A stretch of 64,000 nt of DNA from positions 231,139,733 to 231,203,732 of the forward strand of contig NC_081414.1 in the NCBI RefSeq assembly GCF_030272615.1. The letters are read 5' to 3'. This DNA is from Cryptomeria japonica (Eukaryota; Streptophyta; Pinopsida; Cupressales; Cupressaceae). This document shows, piece after piece, positions 21,772 to 32,460 of the stretch. The notes beneath the pieces are model-generated. The model saw nothing but the letters and a program-made list of their open reading frames with translations, searched no databases and was not told the DNA's origin. Both the position numbers and the translations under genes were made by a program. Within the stretch, counting starts at the first letter, position 1; every line of letters starts with the position of its first letter.

Positions 21772-24700
21772 ATGTCAGATTTGCCATCATCTTCAATTCC
21801 AAAGAAGATGGAGTATAAATATGACAAGTATCAGAATGAAGTTTCACCTTCGCAAGTTTCCTCTCCTTTGGATCGCATCAAAGACACAGAGATAGGGCAT
21901 GTGGATATGTCAGAATTCATTAAGAGGGTGGAGGATCCGCAGGATAGCAATATGCAGCAGCTATTGGACAGCCATATTCATCATGCGTCTTCTTTCCCAA
22001 TGGTTGCCCTAGAACCTAAATTTGTCCTTGCTTGCACTCATCACTTTGACAAGGACACGAGAACCATTAGAAATAATGATGGTGAGGTGATAATCCATCT
22101 TGATACTGATACCATTGAGGAAGTTTTCAGAATATCGCCAGCACCTGTTTATATGGAGATTTCCAAAAGTAGTGCAGCCGAGTACTATGACAAGAGGGAA
22201 AAGGACTGCAAACGTCATATTAACAGGTGGATCCATGAGCCACGAGCCGCTTTCTTAAGGTGGGCCAAGTTGTACCGTTGTGACTTTAAATGGGAGATTG
22301 GAGACATCATTACTCTCCTCAGTAGGATGATGGGTCTTGAACATTCTAATGTTTTTGAGCCCTGGATGTACCAATTCATCATGTTCATAAGGCAGTCCCA
22401 TCATATATCATGGGGAGAAGTCATCAGTGATACCTTGTGCGAACAACTTGCAGCAGTCCCTTCCACCATGACTTTCTACATGAATTCATACTTGGTGTAT
22501 TTAGCAACATCACTTAGACATTTCCCTGGTTTTTCTACCAAGGGTGATCGCTCGCTTATACCTGTGTGGGAATATTATGATCATGCCTTTGACACCCAGC
22601 AGATTGCATTTCAGAAGAGTTCAAGATGCATTCTTTGGTTACTTCATGTGCCAGTTTGACAAGACTCTAAAGAACAGAAGGGTGTCAGATGAGGCATGGG
22701 AGAGAGTGAATGAATATGGGTGCTTGTTTCTTCAATTCCCGACCTTTACCTATATAAGAGTCAGATACTATAGTGGGCAGCCATACATGCTTCCTAGATA
22801 CCCGACCAATAAGATCATTTTTATGGAGTTGGGAAGACGGATCATGGCTGTGCACGCTCATCAGTCTGTTAGACATAAGGTTGGAATGGGGATTTATATA
22901 ACAAACCCATTGAAAATTGCTCGGTATTCTCTTGTCACATCCGTCAAAGCCAAGGCTATGGAGACTGAGATGCAGGAGATTAAACCCAAAAGGTTTAAGT
23001 CTAGGGTAGATTTTGATTACCGGGGTATGAAGGAAAAAATCAAGAAATCCTTCATACATGTGCACTGTATTGAGGATATCTGGGTAGATCTTCATACAGA
23101 AATGGAGGTTCTCAAGATAGATTACTGCAGGCTTACTGTTGAGCAGGTTATTGATTTGAACTTGGTGGATATTTCACAAGGGATGATTGATGATGGGTAC
23201 ATACTTGATCTTGAATATATTTCATGAAGGGTTGAGGAAGCTCCACTTCTTTTAATCCAATGGTCACACAAAGAGTGCACTTCCATTCTTGAAAGATTTC
23301 AGCCTATCTCGGCTAACACCAATGCTTGGTTGAAAGGTAACGGTGTTAGACTCATCAAAATCAAGGTTGGAAAAGAAGATGACTCTATGGGGCCTCTTGG
23401 ACGTAAGTCTGAGATTCAAGTTGACAACAAGGAAGGTGCATCATCTTCAGGCACTAGGATCAAATTGTGAGTTAGTCAGGCAACAATACTTCCTCCTGAG
23501 GAGGTGATAGTTCGTGGGAAAGAGAAGTCTCGGCTTCACATTCATGCGATTGATCCAGATGATCCAGAAGGAGGACAACAATCAGACAATGCTCCTAGAT
23601 CACCAGCTTTGGAGTCACCTCATGAGATTCCCTCTTCAGTTTCTATGGAGTTGCCTCTATCTCCTCCTGACATAGTCATGGAGGAGTCTCCTCAAAATGT
23701 CATCCCCATTTCAGCAATTGAGCCTCCTATTGATCATCAACAAGAGAGTTTGCTGGAAATTCGTGAGGATACTCCTGCATGTATCCAGTTGTCAGAGATT
23801 GATACCTCTACTTCTGGCTTTGAATAATTTATGAGGCAATCTTCATGCCCATTGATTACTGAGCAAACCATGGTCGTCATCCAAACAGATACTCCTCCCA
23901 GGGTGACCACGACTGTTCAAACAGAAACTGCTTCTCCTTTTCTCGCAGCTGCTACTGAAAGAGAGTTGATGGCTTTACCTCCATGGCTTAATTCTTTTAC
24001 CCCAAAGACGAAGAAGCAAGAAATCTCGCCTGATGCCTTTGATTATCAGCAACTTAAACAGTCTAGGTCCAATGTTGCTAAAAAGGCCAAGACTATCTCA
24101 AGAGTAACTGTTGACAACAACAAGATGAAGGCGGTTGAAATTGTTGAACCTCTTGTAGATAAGCCACTTGAAGAGTGTCAGATGCTGATTACAAAGTCAC
24201 AAGGGTAGAATTGGGTAAGCAAACGCATGAAGTGGTTAAACATGATGCCCAATTTTCTGTAGCCTCACTAGTGCAGCGGTGTGATGAACTTCTAGCAAAG
24301 AAAGATAAGCTAGAAGAGGAGAACCAAGAACTTGTTGCAATTGTTCATAAAATTACAAAACCTGCTGTTGAAAGGAGTAATCCTACAAGTTCTTCCGGTT
24401 CCCAAGAATCAATTCGTGGAGTTGAAAGGGCTGCTCAGAAAGTACAAGCATTGGATTCTTGGGTTGATCAGCTTCATGATCTATGTGCACAAGTACTAAA
24501 AGACATTTTCCAAATGATGTCTAAGTTGGAGGCCATTGAACAGAAATTGAATCATAGCTCCGACACTTTCAAACAAAATCTAGAAAGTGTTGAAGGTAGT
24601 TTAACAATCTAGCCCACCATGCCCCAACAACAGTTGAGTGTTCTTCAGGAGCATGCCATTATTCCTTCCAAGGTCATGTACTTGGAATTTGAAGAACTTC

Positions 24701-25125
24701 TGGAGAATAAAGCCCTTGTTTTCAACTCCCTCATTGAGGGGATTGATGATGCAATGAGATTGCGGGGTTAGGTATTTCAAGGTATTGTTTCCCACTATGA
24801 GAAAGCTTCTTGCAACATAATGAGTCAGAATGGAGAGCTGATACCAAAAGAAGAAGTTCTTGCAAATCTACAAATGAGGATTCATAATGAATGGAGAAGC
24901 GAACAATTCTCAGCTGCTTCAATTCAGGCTCTGATAAAACATCAAACCTTTTTGCACGAAATCCAATCCATCTTGGAGAAGAACAACTCTATGCTTCTTC
25001 AATGCCATGATACCATTGTGAAGACCATGGTTGTTGCCAAGAACACCCACGAACCGAATCCCGCTGAGCTACGAATGATCATCCAGAAGTTTGAAGGATT
25101 CATGTCTTCACATGTTGCAGCTTAA
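21772..25125 (+). pseudogene. Type-B element protein, B1 copy
   Basis: I use ATG at 21772 (MSDLPSS) because the ATG at 21697 may be intronic; both are in frame. The span to TAA at 25123 is 3,354 bases, identical to B2. Segments: N-terminal linker; core with LACTHHFDKDTRTI and EEVFRISPAP; WMYQFIMFIRQSHH; YMNSYLVYL; PYMLPRYPTNKIIFMEL (22780-22835); IEDIWVDLH; a proline/serine-rich middle; KKQEISPDAFDYQ; coiled coil KKDKLEEENQELV (24295-24335); helical tail. Frameshifts lie near 22585 and 24180. Stops relative to B2: CGA to TGA at 23225 and 23468, GAA to TAA at 23825, TGG to TAG at 24610, and TAG near 24768. Homologous to the type-A protein; function unknown. Confidence 0.8.
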
Positions 25126-25397
25126 GTGTTTTTCAACACCTAGTTGTATTTTTCCAGAATTGTAATCTCTTAGTTGTAGTTTTTCTTTTGACAAGATACA
25201 TGTAAAAACCTTTTTGTAAATTGCAAATTAAGTCCTTACTTGCACTTTTGTAATTACATGTAAGACAACTACAAGTTGTTTTCAGTTAGGACTGTAGTTG
25301 GAATAAGTCATAGTTAGTTATTGAATAAGTATTGGTGGTTGAGAGAATTTCTCAAGTTAGTTGGGATCCTCCCACCTTTTTCTCATGACTCCTCTCC

Positions 25398-26213
25398 TAT
25401 AAATGCTTGAGGGGATCTATTGTAATTTGGATCTTTTAGAAAGCAAGCAAAAACTCTGCCAAATTTGCAACTAAGAAGTCTTTGTGCTTTTATGTGTAAA
25501 TTGAAGAATTGAAAGGAATAGAAGAAAATTGCTCAAACTTTGAGTCTTTGTGCTACATTCTTGAGTTTGTGTTCCATATTACCTTTCTTGCAAGTATTTC
25601 TAAAAGAACTTAATCAAAATTGATTTGCAATCTTTGTGCTGCAAATATTTGAGGTTAATATAAATTAGAATAAATATTCTTTTGAGAGGAGCTGTAAGTC
25701 TTTGTGCTTGCACTTATTCTTAAGAGAATGTAGAAGCGGATTTAGTGAGAAATAGCTGTGAGTCTTTGAGCTTATACTACTTCCCATTGTTTTATGTAGA
25801 AAAGAATAAGATATTGTAGTCTTTGTGCTGTTATAATTTGTTCTTGATAGCGTTAGTATAGAAAAGGGTAGATAGGACTTCATATAATCAAGACTTTGAG
25901 CTTGATATTGCTATTTCGTCCCGAAGGAAGTGACGGAAGTCTTTGAGCTTTCAGGAAACTTCATTTCCTTTCTCTCATTTCATTTCAAAAGTTGTTACTG
26001 CTATTTTTTGATTGCTATCACTTTTCTATGAAGCGAAAAGGATATTGACTTTCTTGAAAGAAGAAGAAAGACGGTTGTCCCATCCCATTTTATTTTTTAA
26101 GTTGTAGTTAGATAGGGGGAGCCTTCCCTTAATTAGGAGAGTTTTACTCACACACTGTGGTTGAAACCACAATTTTGTATATTTCCCTGAGTGTACAAAA
26201 TTTTCAACCAACA
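25398..26213 (+). promoter_or_regulatory. Second TATA and 3' domain of B1 with CTTTGTGCT repeats
   Basis: TATAAAT at 25398 follows the ORF by 270 bases. Within the next 550 bases the word AGTCTTTGTGCT or AGTCTTTGAGCT occurs eight times (about 25477, 25542, 25630, 25696, 25761, 25818, 25890, 25938), 48-88 bases apart. The last 100 bases include GTGGTTGAAACCAC, a 14-base perfect palindrome, before the CAACA end. B2 has the same organisation. Confidence 0.6.
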
Positions 26214-26218
26214 CTCCT

Positions 26219-28670
26219 CCCACCCACCCCAGGCACCCTAGCTCAAAAAAGTATAGATTCAAGGGATCGGCAACTATAATTTCAACCTTCATTCGTACCA
26301 TACTATAGTTCCCGCCCACCCATGTTACGTATATAATATGCCAATGCAGGGCAATTTTCATGAATATTGGGCTTCACATAATAACAACATGCTTATTAAA
26401 TGGATTTTCCAATAAGCAGATTGAGCTTTAGTCATAGCGCTAGTTTGAGATCCTCTCGAAGAAGCACGGAAAAGTGGCAGATCGGGGGCATCTTGCCCCA
26501 AATCCTATCGATGGTCGGGTGGAAGCATCAAAGGCGTAGGAGCAAACATTGAAGGGGTAGATTCAGGAGTTCTTGCAGAGATAGAAGCGGGGGAGTAAGC
26601 AACACCTATTGGAATAAAGCGAACCAGTTGAATATATGGACTATAATTGCCAACGAGGCAGCAAGGGTGGGAAAACCTTAGCCCCCCAGTCCCCACTACT
26701 AATCTACCTCGACAGAATTGTAGGGCTTGAATCAGCAACTAGAATAGTTTATTAATCCGCCTGCTAGAATAAGGGGGGCCGGCGGGATCGCCCTACAGTT
26801 ATTGTAGCAGGCTAATTAATTAAGCTCCTACCATTCGGCTAGGTAGTCGGTATATAGTTGTTGTTGGGTGGGAAATATAGTGGGTAGGGTGGGGATTATA
26901 GGCATTGGGAAACTATAGTTCTGCCAGTTGCCCTGAAAATAGTAGGGATTGTATATAAGCAGTTCATTCTATTGAAGCAACACCTATGGCAGAGACAAGA
27001 GTAGGGGACCAATAGAGGAGCTTACCCTAAACCAATTGATCCCATAGTTCTTGTAGGGGTAGGATTAAGCAGGGATAGCAGCGGAGCTAGGTGCATGCAT
27101 CATATGCTTGCTACAGATGCTGGGTTCAAATGTGTATGTTCCTTTCTAGATCCACATCACAATCATGAGCAACTGCGGAACCGACCGGGGGACCAACTTA
27201 CTCAATCGAATGAACAGATGGAACTACTGATGCCATTCGATCTACTGGTATTGGATCGACTGCTTATGCACCTAGAACAGGATATGCTGCTTATGGATAT
27301 TGGGGTCAATCAACAACGATGAAGACTGGGTCCACTCAATTCACATAACTTGGAACTAGGCCAATATTAGTGCCAGAGGGTTGGATCAACGGACCTTAAA
27401 ACTACTCTTCTTTCGCATTAACAACTTCTTTTTATACTGATGCCTCAACTAGGTGCCTTAGTAGAATAGTAGGGCAGGTGTTCATTGGAATCAACCACTG
27501 GAACCACTCAAGCTACTGCTCATGCTTATGGGTATGGGTATGAGTCAATAGCTGCTACTAAGGCTTGTGACTTAATCCCCTCGACATCCAATAGACCTAC
27601 CTTAGAGTTGGGTAGGAGTATCCGCCTAGTAGCCTACTGTTGCTTCTAGGAAACACAATGTCTCCTTCCCTGCTTACTAGTTCGATAATAGAAGGAATGA
27701 CTCTCGTGGACTGATTAGATGGAACAACCTTTCCCTATGGGCTAGCTTGGTTAGCTGAACTTGGGTGATTAGCTCAGTTTTTCGTTTCCCTCCTCGGCTA
27801 GAACTCCCTAATCAGATGTGAGGGCTAGTTGAAAGTTGGATGTTTGGGTGGAAGACCCTATAGAGTATCCCTATCCAATGGAGTCGTGTTCACTCGACTA
27901 TGTAGAGTCCTCAACAGTTTGTTATCCATCCTTCACCGAGCCATCCCCAACCCAGGGTGTAGGAAGGGTAGGCTGGAGAGTTGGCTGTCCTAACTTTGTG
28001 GGTTGGCCATCCTAACTTCCTCCACCAGGCACTCCCTAAAACAATTGTCTTGCCTCCCACCAAGAGATAGTCATATCCTTAATGAGACTAACTACCAGGT
28101 TACTTCCTTCTCTTTCTCGGCCATCCTTCACCGATGGTGTAGGGGCAAGAGCTAGGTACTTCCTTCTGGTCAAATAAAGGGAGTTTATTGCCTCCCACCC
28201 ATTCTACCATTTCTCAAAGGTAACCGGAATGCCATAGAATTGATAGGGCCTCCCTTACATTGCTCTTTCCAAGAGATTCCCATATTAAGGAAGATCTCGG
28301 GTTCGATCTGGTTTAGTCTCAAGGTGATCTTCTTTTCATTCCTGTATATCTGGGTTTGTGCAGCATTTCCACGATATCGTTATGATCAATCAATGGGACT
28401 TGGCTGGAAGGTCTTGATCATAGCGCACGTTATGAACATTTGGGGAGTCCACCCTTCTCACCCATATTGATTATCCAATCTCAGGCTAGATGGCTCCTGG
28501 TCAAAGGTGTGGTTCTCTGAATGCGTAATCCCTAAGGAATCCACTCCTCGTAAAACCATAGATTTGTGATTGAGGAGTGAGCATTCAAGTTTCTCAGAGC
28601 AATCCCTTCCTCCTGTATACGTGAAACGGTATTGACCAGTGCCTTCGTAGTAGCGATTATGAAAGGGACC
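26219..28670. other. Mitochondrial-DNA-derived segment 3 (contains nad1 exon)
   Basis: GC-richer sequence with CCCACCC runs and repeated words such as ATAGTAGGG and AGCAACACCTATTG. The segment is anchored by a recognisable nad1 exon at 28267-28413. The remaining 2 kb has no intact ORF, rRNA or tRNA that I can support. It continues into 32461-36766 once element C is removed. Confidence 0.6.
28267..28413 (+). pseudogene. nad1: Mitochondrial nad1 last-exon fragment (NADH dehydrogenase subunit 1)
   Basis: Forty-nine codons read [18 protein letters not shown], then [20 protein letters not shown] and KV. This matches the conserved region near the C-terminus of plant mitochondrial NAD1, a membrane subunit of respiratory complex I. 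After GWKV the expected FLPLSL ending is absent, so the fragment is broken. TCA (Ser) where other plants usually show Leu fits an unedited genomic C rather than a copy of edited mRNA. In plant mitochondria this exon is joined by group II intron splicing; here it sits among nuclear transposons and should be non-functional. Confidence 0.75.
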
Positions 28671-29499
28671 TGTTGACGTGTTTTTTTTGACAATGTCGAA
28701 CATTGAATAAAGTCATCAACGGTCACCTTACCCTCTCTTGATCAAAATTAGTCCATATGCTAAGATTGCATAAAGTTCAAACGGCTAATTCCAAGGTTCC
28801 TTCAGTGCGTGGATGTGACTCAATTGTTTGATGGGTTTGTTGTTAACCCAAGGGGCCTTACATGTGTTCAATTGAAGAAGATGATAAACTCGTGCAAGCT
28901 CAAGGATTTCTATATGGATGATTTGCAATAAAAGCTCTAGTTTTAGATTTTTTTATTTTTGAATTATGCAGAAAGTAAATGAGAGTAGGGTAGAGGGAAC
29001 TATGCTAAATCTAATCTAATCCTAAGAACAGGAGATGGGATTACTCATGCAAAATCAAACCATGTTTCGCTTCACAAGCTTCGCTTCACCAGCAGAGCAC
29101 AACTACACGAAGGCGGTGCAATCTTCAAAGGGTGTGTAGAGGTTTTTCAGATCACCAATATGGACCATCGGATCAAACAATCTTCACTGATGATCGAAGT
29201 TAAGCATACACACATAAAAAAAGGCTCAGGCTAACTTTGCACGGTATACAACAATTAGCTGCACACCAAAAGTATAAGCTCAGATTCTGCAACAAGTACT
29301 CCTATCAAATCCGGTTCTCCTAACAACATGTAAGCAAATCTAATCTAATTGAAGAGAGCAAGACCATGCAGATTGCTAAAATAGAACATGAATACACCAT
29401 CAAAATCGAACAATGTATTAATTTGGCTGCTTCAACAATCCTGATGCAACAATCTTAGATAATAATCTCTCCTCCCTTTACAAATGAGGGGGTCACCCC

Positions 29500-29507
29500 T
29501 TTATATA
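29500..29507 (-). promoter_or_regulatory. TATA box of element C
   Basis: A minus-strand TATATAAA followed by GGGGTGACCCCC lies between the array and the 3' terminus. Its distance to the end (about 830 bases) matches the second, not the first, TATA box of the gene-bearing units. Confidence 0.45.
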
Positions 29508-30859
29508 GGCTTCTGGCCTTGGCTACATGCAAACCCTAATTAGGGTTTTCCCTAAAAGATTCTCCACTCAAGATGCAACAAGGTGGGAATCAGCATTTAA
29601 CACCCATTAAGCCCATATACAATTAATTACAATCTTGCCAAAAATGGCACCCATAAAGCATTAATTAACCATTACATTCAAAAAGTGCCCACTATGCAAT
29701 GAATGTACCCTCATGCAAAAAACGCCCATGATGCCATAAATGCACCATCATCTCCTAAATGTGACGGCTGCATGCAGAAGGAATCTGCCATAACTCCATA
29801 AATGTGACGGTTGCATGCAAAGAGATGCTTCATAAATTCAGCGTGCATTGACTCGGCTGCCACTTGGCGAGAAAACCTTGGAGAGGGAAAACTTCAAGAG
29901 AGAAGAATTTGATCCATGAAGAATTTTCTTGAAGTTTCTTGAGCTTTCCTTGCTCTGGAGGAGATTTTTAATGATTTTCCACCATCTCCTATTTTTTAGG
30001 AACTTTCCAAATTAGGGTTCCACGGTCCAGGAGAGAGAAAATTCCCTCAGGACTCCAAGTCTACCATCATTTTCAAATTCGGATGATTCTTGATGTCCGA
30101 GAATGGATTTTTCAAATTTTTTCCTGGTGGGGAAATTTCTTGTTCAATTCATCCTTGATTTCTTCCTTGCCTTAGAAATTTTTTTTTTACCTTCAATTCA
30201 TCCCGACGTGGAATTCATGTTGTGAAGGAATTCTCCTTTGGAAAGAAATTTGCTCCTTACCCCTGAGGAAGGAAATTCTTCATGCCTTAGCCATTTTTCA
30301 TGATTTCCAAGAACTATGTCTTGAAGGAAGAAATTTCAGACACTCAGTCAATTTTTCACCTTTCTTGGAATTCTATTCCGAAGGAAGGAATTTCCATCAC
30401 TTAGTCAAGTTTTTTCACTTCCCTAGAATCCTGTCCTGAAGGAAGGAATTTCCATCACTTAGTCAAGTTTTTTCACTTCCTTGGAATTTCTTCTTCTTGG
30501 GCGTAATTCTTTCTCGAGGAAGGAATTTTTTTGTGCTCTTTGAATTCATCACATCCGTAGGGAGCTTTTTGACCAGTTTGCCACATTTCCTATTTTTTAG
30601 GAATTTTCCTAAAATTTAGGATCCGGGTCCAAGAGAGAATTCTCTCACACTTCAGAATCTGCAAAAAAATTGAAATTCGAACAAGATTTGGTGTCTAAAA
30701 AATAGATTTTTATAAAAATTTCACGAGGGGATTTCCTGCTTCTTCATTCCATTCCTTGATCCTTGGATTTTCATGCCTTAGACAATTTCTCTTTTTTCAA
30801 GCTTAAGCATGGAATTCACCATGTCTTGGAATCTGATAATTTTCCGTGCCTCCAAGCAC

Positions 30860-31560
30860 CCCTCAATTTGGCGCTTTCCATTAGTCTAGGGCGCTATTTC
30901 CATGTGCAGAGGAATTCACACTTTGTTTGGAATCTTCCATCACTTCCTTGTTTTGGCGCCTTCACCATGCATTGGGCGGAATTTCACTGAAGGCAAGGAA
31001 TTTCGTTGAATATTGAATCCTTCATGACCCCTCCATTTTGGCGCCTTGCTGAGTGTTTGGGCGGAATTTCACTGTGGAGGAGGAATTCATTAAATTGTGA
31101 ATCCTCCATGAGACCTCCATTTTGGCGCCCAATTGAGTGTTTGGGCGGAAATTCACAGTGGAGGAGGAATTCATAAAATTGTGAATCCTCCATGAGACCT
31201 CCATTTTGGCACTTTCCATTAGTCTAGGGTGCTATTTCCATGTGCAGAGGAATTCACACTTTGTTTGGAATCTTCCATCACTTCCTTGTTTTGGCGCCTT
31301 CACCATGCCTTGGGTGGAATTTCACTATGGAGGAGGAATTCATTAAATTGTGAATCCTCCATGAGACCTCCATTTTGGCGCCCTCCCTTGGAGTAGGGCA
31401 GAATTTTCACTAAGTGGTGGAATTCACAATTTTCCATGCTCTCCATGTCAACTTCACTTTGGCGCTCTTGGTGAAGTATGGGCGCTAAAACCACCTAGGC
31501 AAGGATTTTCACATTCTCCATGTTCTCCATGGACTCCTTTGTTTGGCGCCCTTGGCCAAA
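30860..31560 (-). repeat. Element C array, nine units of 84 bp
   Basis: GGCGC(C) words fall at 30871, 30955, 31040, 31124, 31208 (mutated to GGCAC), 31293, 31377, 31461 and 31545, i.e. every 84 or 85 bases. Many units pair CGCCCAA with a later TTGGGCG, making a hairpin, and share GGAATTTCACT and GAATCCTCCATG. A looser set of GGAAGGAATTTC units lies at about 30190-30530. The short minus-strand ORFs here simply translate the repeat. Confidence 0.85.
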
Positions 31561-31622
31561 GTTGGGCGTTGAATTGACTTGGGGAAGGATTTTCATGATT
31601 TTTCCTCATTCTCTTCATCAGG

Positions 31623-31680
31623 ATATATATGAAATATAACATTTAAGTATCTTATACTTTAAGTTATATTTCATATATAT
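31623..31680. repeat. AT-rich foldback repeat, copy in element C
   Basis: Arms ATATATGAAATATAAC and its complement surround a short loop, with TCAGGAT on both sides (31617 and 31683 areas). Same repeat as 775-838. The sequence to its right matches the flank of that copy. Confidence 0.6.
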
Positions 31681-32460
31681 TGTCAGGATGTTTGAGAGTG
31701 GTTTCAGGTCCCTTGGAATCATAATGCAAATTCTGGATTTTGGAAGATCTTTCAAATTTTCAGACTTAGTCAAATTTCAGGCCATTTTCGGATCAGGATG
31801 ACATTGGTGGATTGATGTGAATTTCCAAACTTGGATGATTTTACATGCTTTCCTCTTCTGGAATAAGAGTTCCAAACTTAACCATCTTTTGATCCAACTT
31901 GTTTGCCTTCAGACTCTTCCGGATTTAGAAATGATCTTTAGGAACATTCAGTCTTCAGCGTCTTCAGGGATGAACCTACCAAAATAGATTTTCCCAAATA
32001 GTAAGTGTTTCAAAATGTTAGGGTTTGGACAAAATAGGTCAGGAAAGCACTTACTAAAAATAGTAAGTTTGATTTTTGGCAAAATTAGACCAATCCAGGA
32101 GGCAATGAAACTTACAAAAAATAGTAAGTGCTTAGAATTCGCTCAAATTTTACTGGGAGGTTCCTTGAAGGGTCCTGATTCCAGTTCTAAGTTTAGTTTT
32201 TCCAAAACCCTAAAAGAAACCCCTAAAATCTAAGGCTGAAGGCAGAAACCCTAAAATTAACAAAACGAGTCCTAGACTTAACCAAATTTGCTCAAACGAA
32301 AAGCAGACATAATCAATATGACCTCCAAACACTTGCAAAGCAAAGAGACTGGAGACACTACTACGAAAAGACCCCAAAAACAAAAGCCAAGAGACCGTGA
32401 GGGCCTAAAAAGTAGGGGGTCCCCATTTGCAATGGGGCAATGTGTGAAAACGTCACAACG

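Larger units (their letters stand above)
19839..26213 (+). mobile_element. Element B1: TGTTG...CAACA unit carrying the type-B ORF
   Basis: Starts TGTTGTCCTCATTTTT and ends TTTTCAACCAACA; a perfect 5-bp duplication CTCCT lies at 19834-19838 and 26214-26218. Length 6,375 bp. Order: 1.1 kb AT-rich leader DNA, TATA box (20941), donor (21007), ORF (21772-25125), second TATA (25398), repeat-bearing 3' domain. It is closely related to B2 along its whole length. The 5' terminal sequence does not recur at the 3' end, so there are no long terminal repeats. It is inserted in mitochondrial-derived DNA. Confidence 0.85.
28671..32460 (-). mobile_element. Element C: gene-less unit with type-A termini
   Basis: The left end is TGTTGACGTG (reverse of the ACACATCAACA type of end); the right end is the hairpin terminus, with GTCACAACG instead of GTCACAACA. 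A perfect duplication GGACC lies at 28666-28670 and 32461-32465. Length 3,790 bp. On the minus strand it has terminus, foldback repeat, 84-bp array, a single TATA (29500-29507) and about 830 bases to the end. No ORF of the A/B type is present. This is what an A unit would look like without its gene. Confidence 0.8.

Noticed and set aside
27759-27800. Sequence GGGTGATTAGCTCAG resembling the start of a tRNA
   Set aside because: No anticodon or T arm of the right length follows; only the first 15 bases fit.
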